Assembly (NCBI GenBank): GCA_039028795.1
Contig: JBCCHJ010000019.1
Location: forward strand, 16,509 to 80,508
Direction: 5' to 3'
Origin: Thermohalobaculum sp039028795
GTDB lineage: Bacteria > Pseudomonadota > Alphaproteobacteria > Rhodobacterales > Rhodobacteraceae
Length of the DNA stretch: 64,000 bases
The notes beneath the pieces are model-generated. The model was not told where the DNA came from and did not search any database. It saw nothing but the letters and a program-made list of their open reading frames with translations. This document shows positions 63,001 to 64,000 of this stretch, one piece after another. The translations under genes were made by a program, and so were the position numbers. How positions within the stretch are numbered: the stretch's first letter is position 1; the number at the start of each line of letters is the position of its first letter.

Positions 63001-64000
63001 GTAAACCTGCTTACAGGAGTTCTTGGCACCAGCGGTGGTGCTTTCGGGTTTGAGAACGCAATTGGGACCGAAGGCGACAACACAATAACTGGCACCGGCG
63101 ACGGCAATTTCATCAACGGTGCTGGCGGCAATGACACCATCGAAGGTGGTGCCAGCGGCGACAGCCTGGATGGTGGCGCGGGTATTGACACGCTCAGTTA
63201 TGCGTCCTCGTCCGTCGGGGTCACGGTCGATCTGGGTGCAGAGACAGCGTCCGGGGGCGACGCCGAAGGCGATGCATTCGCAAACTTCGAAAACCTGATC
63301 GGGTCGGGTATGAACGATCTTCTCTTCGGGGATGCGGGTTCGAACCACATCCAGGGCGGCATGGGTTCGGACTTCCTGTTAGGCGGTGCTGGCGCCGATA
63401 CCTTGAACGGCGGCGACGGGCTCGATTGGGCTTCCTATAGCGATGTGACCGGGCCGCTAACGATAAACGTGGTTAACCCGTTGCTCAGCTCGATCGAATT
63501 CTCTGAAGACACGCTGATCTCGATCGAACTCCTCGAAGGGTCCAGAACCGCCTCCAACACCTATCAGGGTGACGCCTCGATCTTTGCCTTCGTGGGCGGG
63601 TTGGCGTCGGACACCATCAACGCTGGCAGCGGCGACAACTCGATCAGTGGCCTCGGCGGGACCGATGTGATTTATGCCGGCCTTGGTGACGATGAAGTCT
63701 ATGGCGGAGGCGACGACGACATCCTGTTCCTGCAGGATGGTGGCACGGACAGCGTCGATGGCGGCGCGGGCAATGACGGCATCTTCTTCGGGGCGGCCCT
63801 CACCGCCGCGGACACCGTCGACGGCGGCGCCGGGGATGCCGACCAGCTGGCCCTGCAGGGCGACTATTCCGGTGGCCTGTCCTTCGGCGCGAACAGCACC
63901 GTAGGGATCGAGCAGGTGATCCTGCTGCCTGGCAACATCACCGCCTTTGGCGCGCCCGGCACCGAATTCTATGATTACAACTTCACCCTGGTCGATGCCA
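60088..64000 (+). CDS. Large RTX calcium-binding protein (3' end outside window)
   Basis: At least 1304 codons, running off the right edge with no stop. There is no signal peptide, as expected for a type I secretion substrate with a C-terminal signal. Residues 1 to about 400 carry repeated strands such as LSNGNFLVVFAD, DGGFVMAYED, GGGFVVVWRE and DGGFFIAAYD, resembling a beta-propeller. From about residue 415 onward there are RTX nonapeptides (GQDGDDVIYGG, GGDGNDYLDGG, GGAGNDTINGL) interspersed with beta-rich spacers. Likely a secreted or cell-surface protein; no enzymatic domain is visible so far. Confidence 0.88.
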   Translation, partial: MTTTPTTWLNNFQVNTSSTNFQGLQDIVGLSNGNFLVVFADDSGTVGTGSDRDIIGVIYNAQGDIVTTAFQVNTFGTADFEESPSIAATNDGGFVMAYEDRDTTSPTQQILVQRYDATGASIDSGFVQFEPSTEFVSSPKIAVNQADNSMFITYQWSDGNDDSIRGKRLDANLNAAPGTPADGYVLRADGFTSDSPGVFSPNTAVLSNGNFVTVFAEPDNATTGGENIEFRISDGTTGANGLLLQVSTSGGDEEITPDVAALTGGGFVVVWREVETATNGDDTGDNIQFARYSSTGALQGSIVTVVDTTNEYWDPAVIGLEDGGFFIAAYDATSDTIEGTRFDSSGVQVGANMAAYVTSITNFPDIELSLTTDGRILLTYDDPSGNVQVEILDPRDAGTITADPGDQQTTARATEDTTLIGVMNESDTLFGQDGDDVIYGGDITGPGAFDVLYGGDGNDYLDGGLFNDQSYGGSGNDTFNISVGNAADDVFGGTGIDTLDFTSSGLTGDVIFDGPGSGTYLGLSNTFSGIGVILGNDADRTWDLNFGTQSVVAGSGNDTFIHGDGEFVDDLDAGDGFDTFDASLETSGIGLNINNTTGLISGLNGPTTFLNFEYIIGTQLDDTIVGDGDDETLDGQDGNDLIVDGAGDDVIYGGDGNDTFDKTDGNDTWFGGAGNDTINGLNTSDTDSVDGGTGIDIFSVQGSGSQWTLANNIATSNFQETSLNSIEIFVGSNQADDIDEGNGAINEFFGGGGDDIIRTNGINVINETFIGGTGVDTLDYSDETGDTTFDMTTGSLTGAGAASLFENVIAGSGNDTITGTTGDNTIDGGAGADILNGNGGSDTYIVADDGSTNSINGSVSLDTIDLSGFTSGIFVGQNSSVNPTGDYNIVSGNGTVIENANLESKTLIASESNDIIHEFNLDVIYGGGGNDEVIVYQSTSSNEAYYGGSGLGDTLNLADGIDGFFDNDYGEVNLLTGVLGTSGGAFGFENAIGTEGDNTITGTGDGNFINGAGGNDTIEGGASGDSLDGGAGIDTLSYASSSVGVTVDLGAETASGGDAEGDAFANFENLIGSGMNDLLFGDAGSNHIQGGMGSDFLLGGAGADTLNGGDGLDWASYSDVTGPLTINVVNPLLSSIEFSEDTLISIELLEGSRTASNTYQGDASIFAFVGGLASDTINAGSGDNSISGLGGTDVIYAGLGDDEVYGGGDDDILFLQDGGTDSVDGGAGNDGIFFGAALTAADTVDGGAGDADQLALQGDYSGGLSFGANSTVGIEQVILLPGNITAFGAPGTEFYDYNFTLVDA

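Overview
The window looks like chromosome from a Rhodobacterales (Roseobacter-type) alphaproteobacterium. Pointers are the high GC content, the rpmH-rnpA-yidD and yidC-MOSC-yihA housekeeping blocks, a cytoplasmic molybdo-iron-sulfur SoeABC-like sulfite dehydrogenase, tandem dimethylglycine/sarcosine dehydrogenase-GcvT fusions, an AmtB transporter and a large RTX protein. Genus cannot be fixed by eye.

Regions: (1) 1-7916 holds two phytanoyl-CoA (2-oxoglutarate) dioxygenases, a PanB-like hydroxymethyltransferase missing key metal ligands, a divergent MarR regulator over an 18-bp palindrome, and two FAD oxidase-GcvT fusions: a probable amine/one-carbon catabolic locus. (2) 7979-9594 has a sulfotransferase-like gene and an exported protein of five 46-residue repeats. 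(3) 9640-17160 is a soe operon whose soeA is separated from soeB/soeC by an alpha/beta hydrolase and a chain of small, mostly exported or membrane proteins of unknown function joined by ATGA/TGATG overlaps. Three of the reading frames in this chain begin with the same 30-bp sequence. (4) 17360-25785 has a degenerate DUF1045 protein, YtoQ, a methyltransferase with TMEM220, an eboD-eboE pair, an SDR, an MFS transporter and AmtB.

(5) 26155-38207 carries yihA-MOSC-yidC and yidD-rnpA-rpmH, separated by about 8 kb of unrelated genes (GGDEF-EAL, ttcA, HD, DUF4166/DCC, DksA-like, GST, an EctD-like dioxygenase). (6) 38446-42217 has TVP38, a flavin disulfide oxidoreductase, an orphan histidine kinase and tRNA-Arg(ACG). 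(7) 42671-54649 is a catabolic region: a Tat-exported MBL hydrolase, an amidohydrolase, a DsbA-type isomerase, a GST, and a tightly overlapped hyuA-hyuB-aminotransferase-racemase-PrpD-hydroxyacid dehydrogenase operon. (8) 54743-58906 is an ABC/FtsX/AttH-like export trio. (9) 58907-60087 is mostly non-coding, with a decayed glycosyltransferase-like fragment. (10) 60088 to the end is the 5' part of a giant calcium-binding RTX protein.

The most unusual structure is the threefold reuse of one gene start (12510-12539, 12846-12875, 13358-13387) inside the soe operon. It looks like successive insertion of small gene modules at one start codon. The second is the PanB homologue whose catalytic metal site is altered and which sits among enzymes expected to make methylene-tetrahydrofolate.
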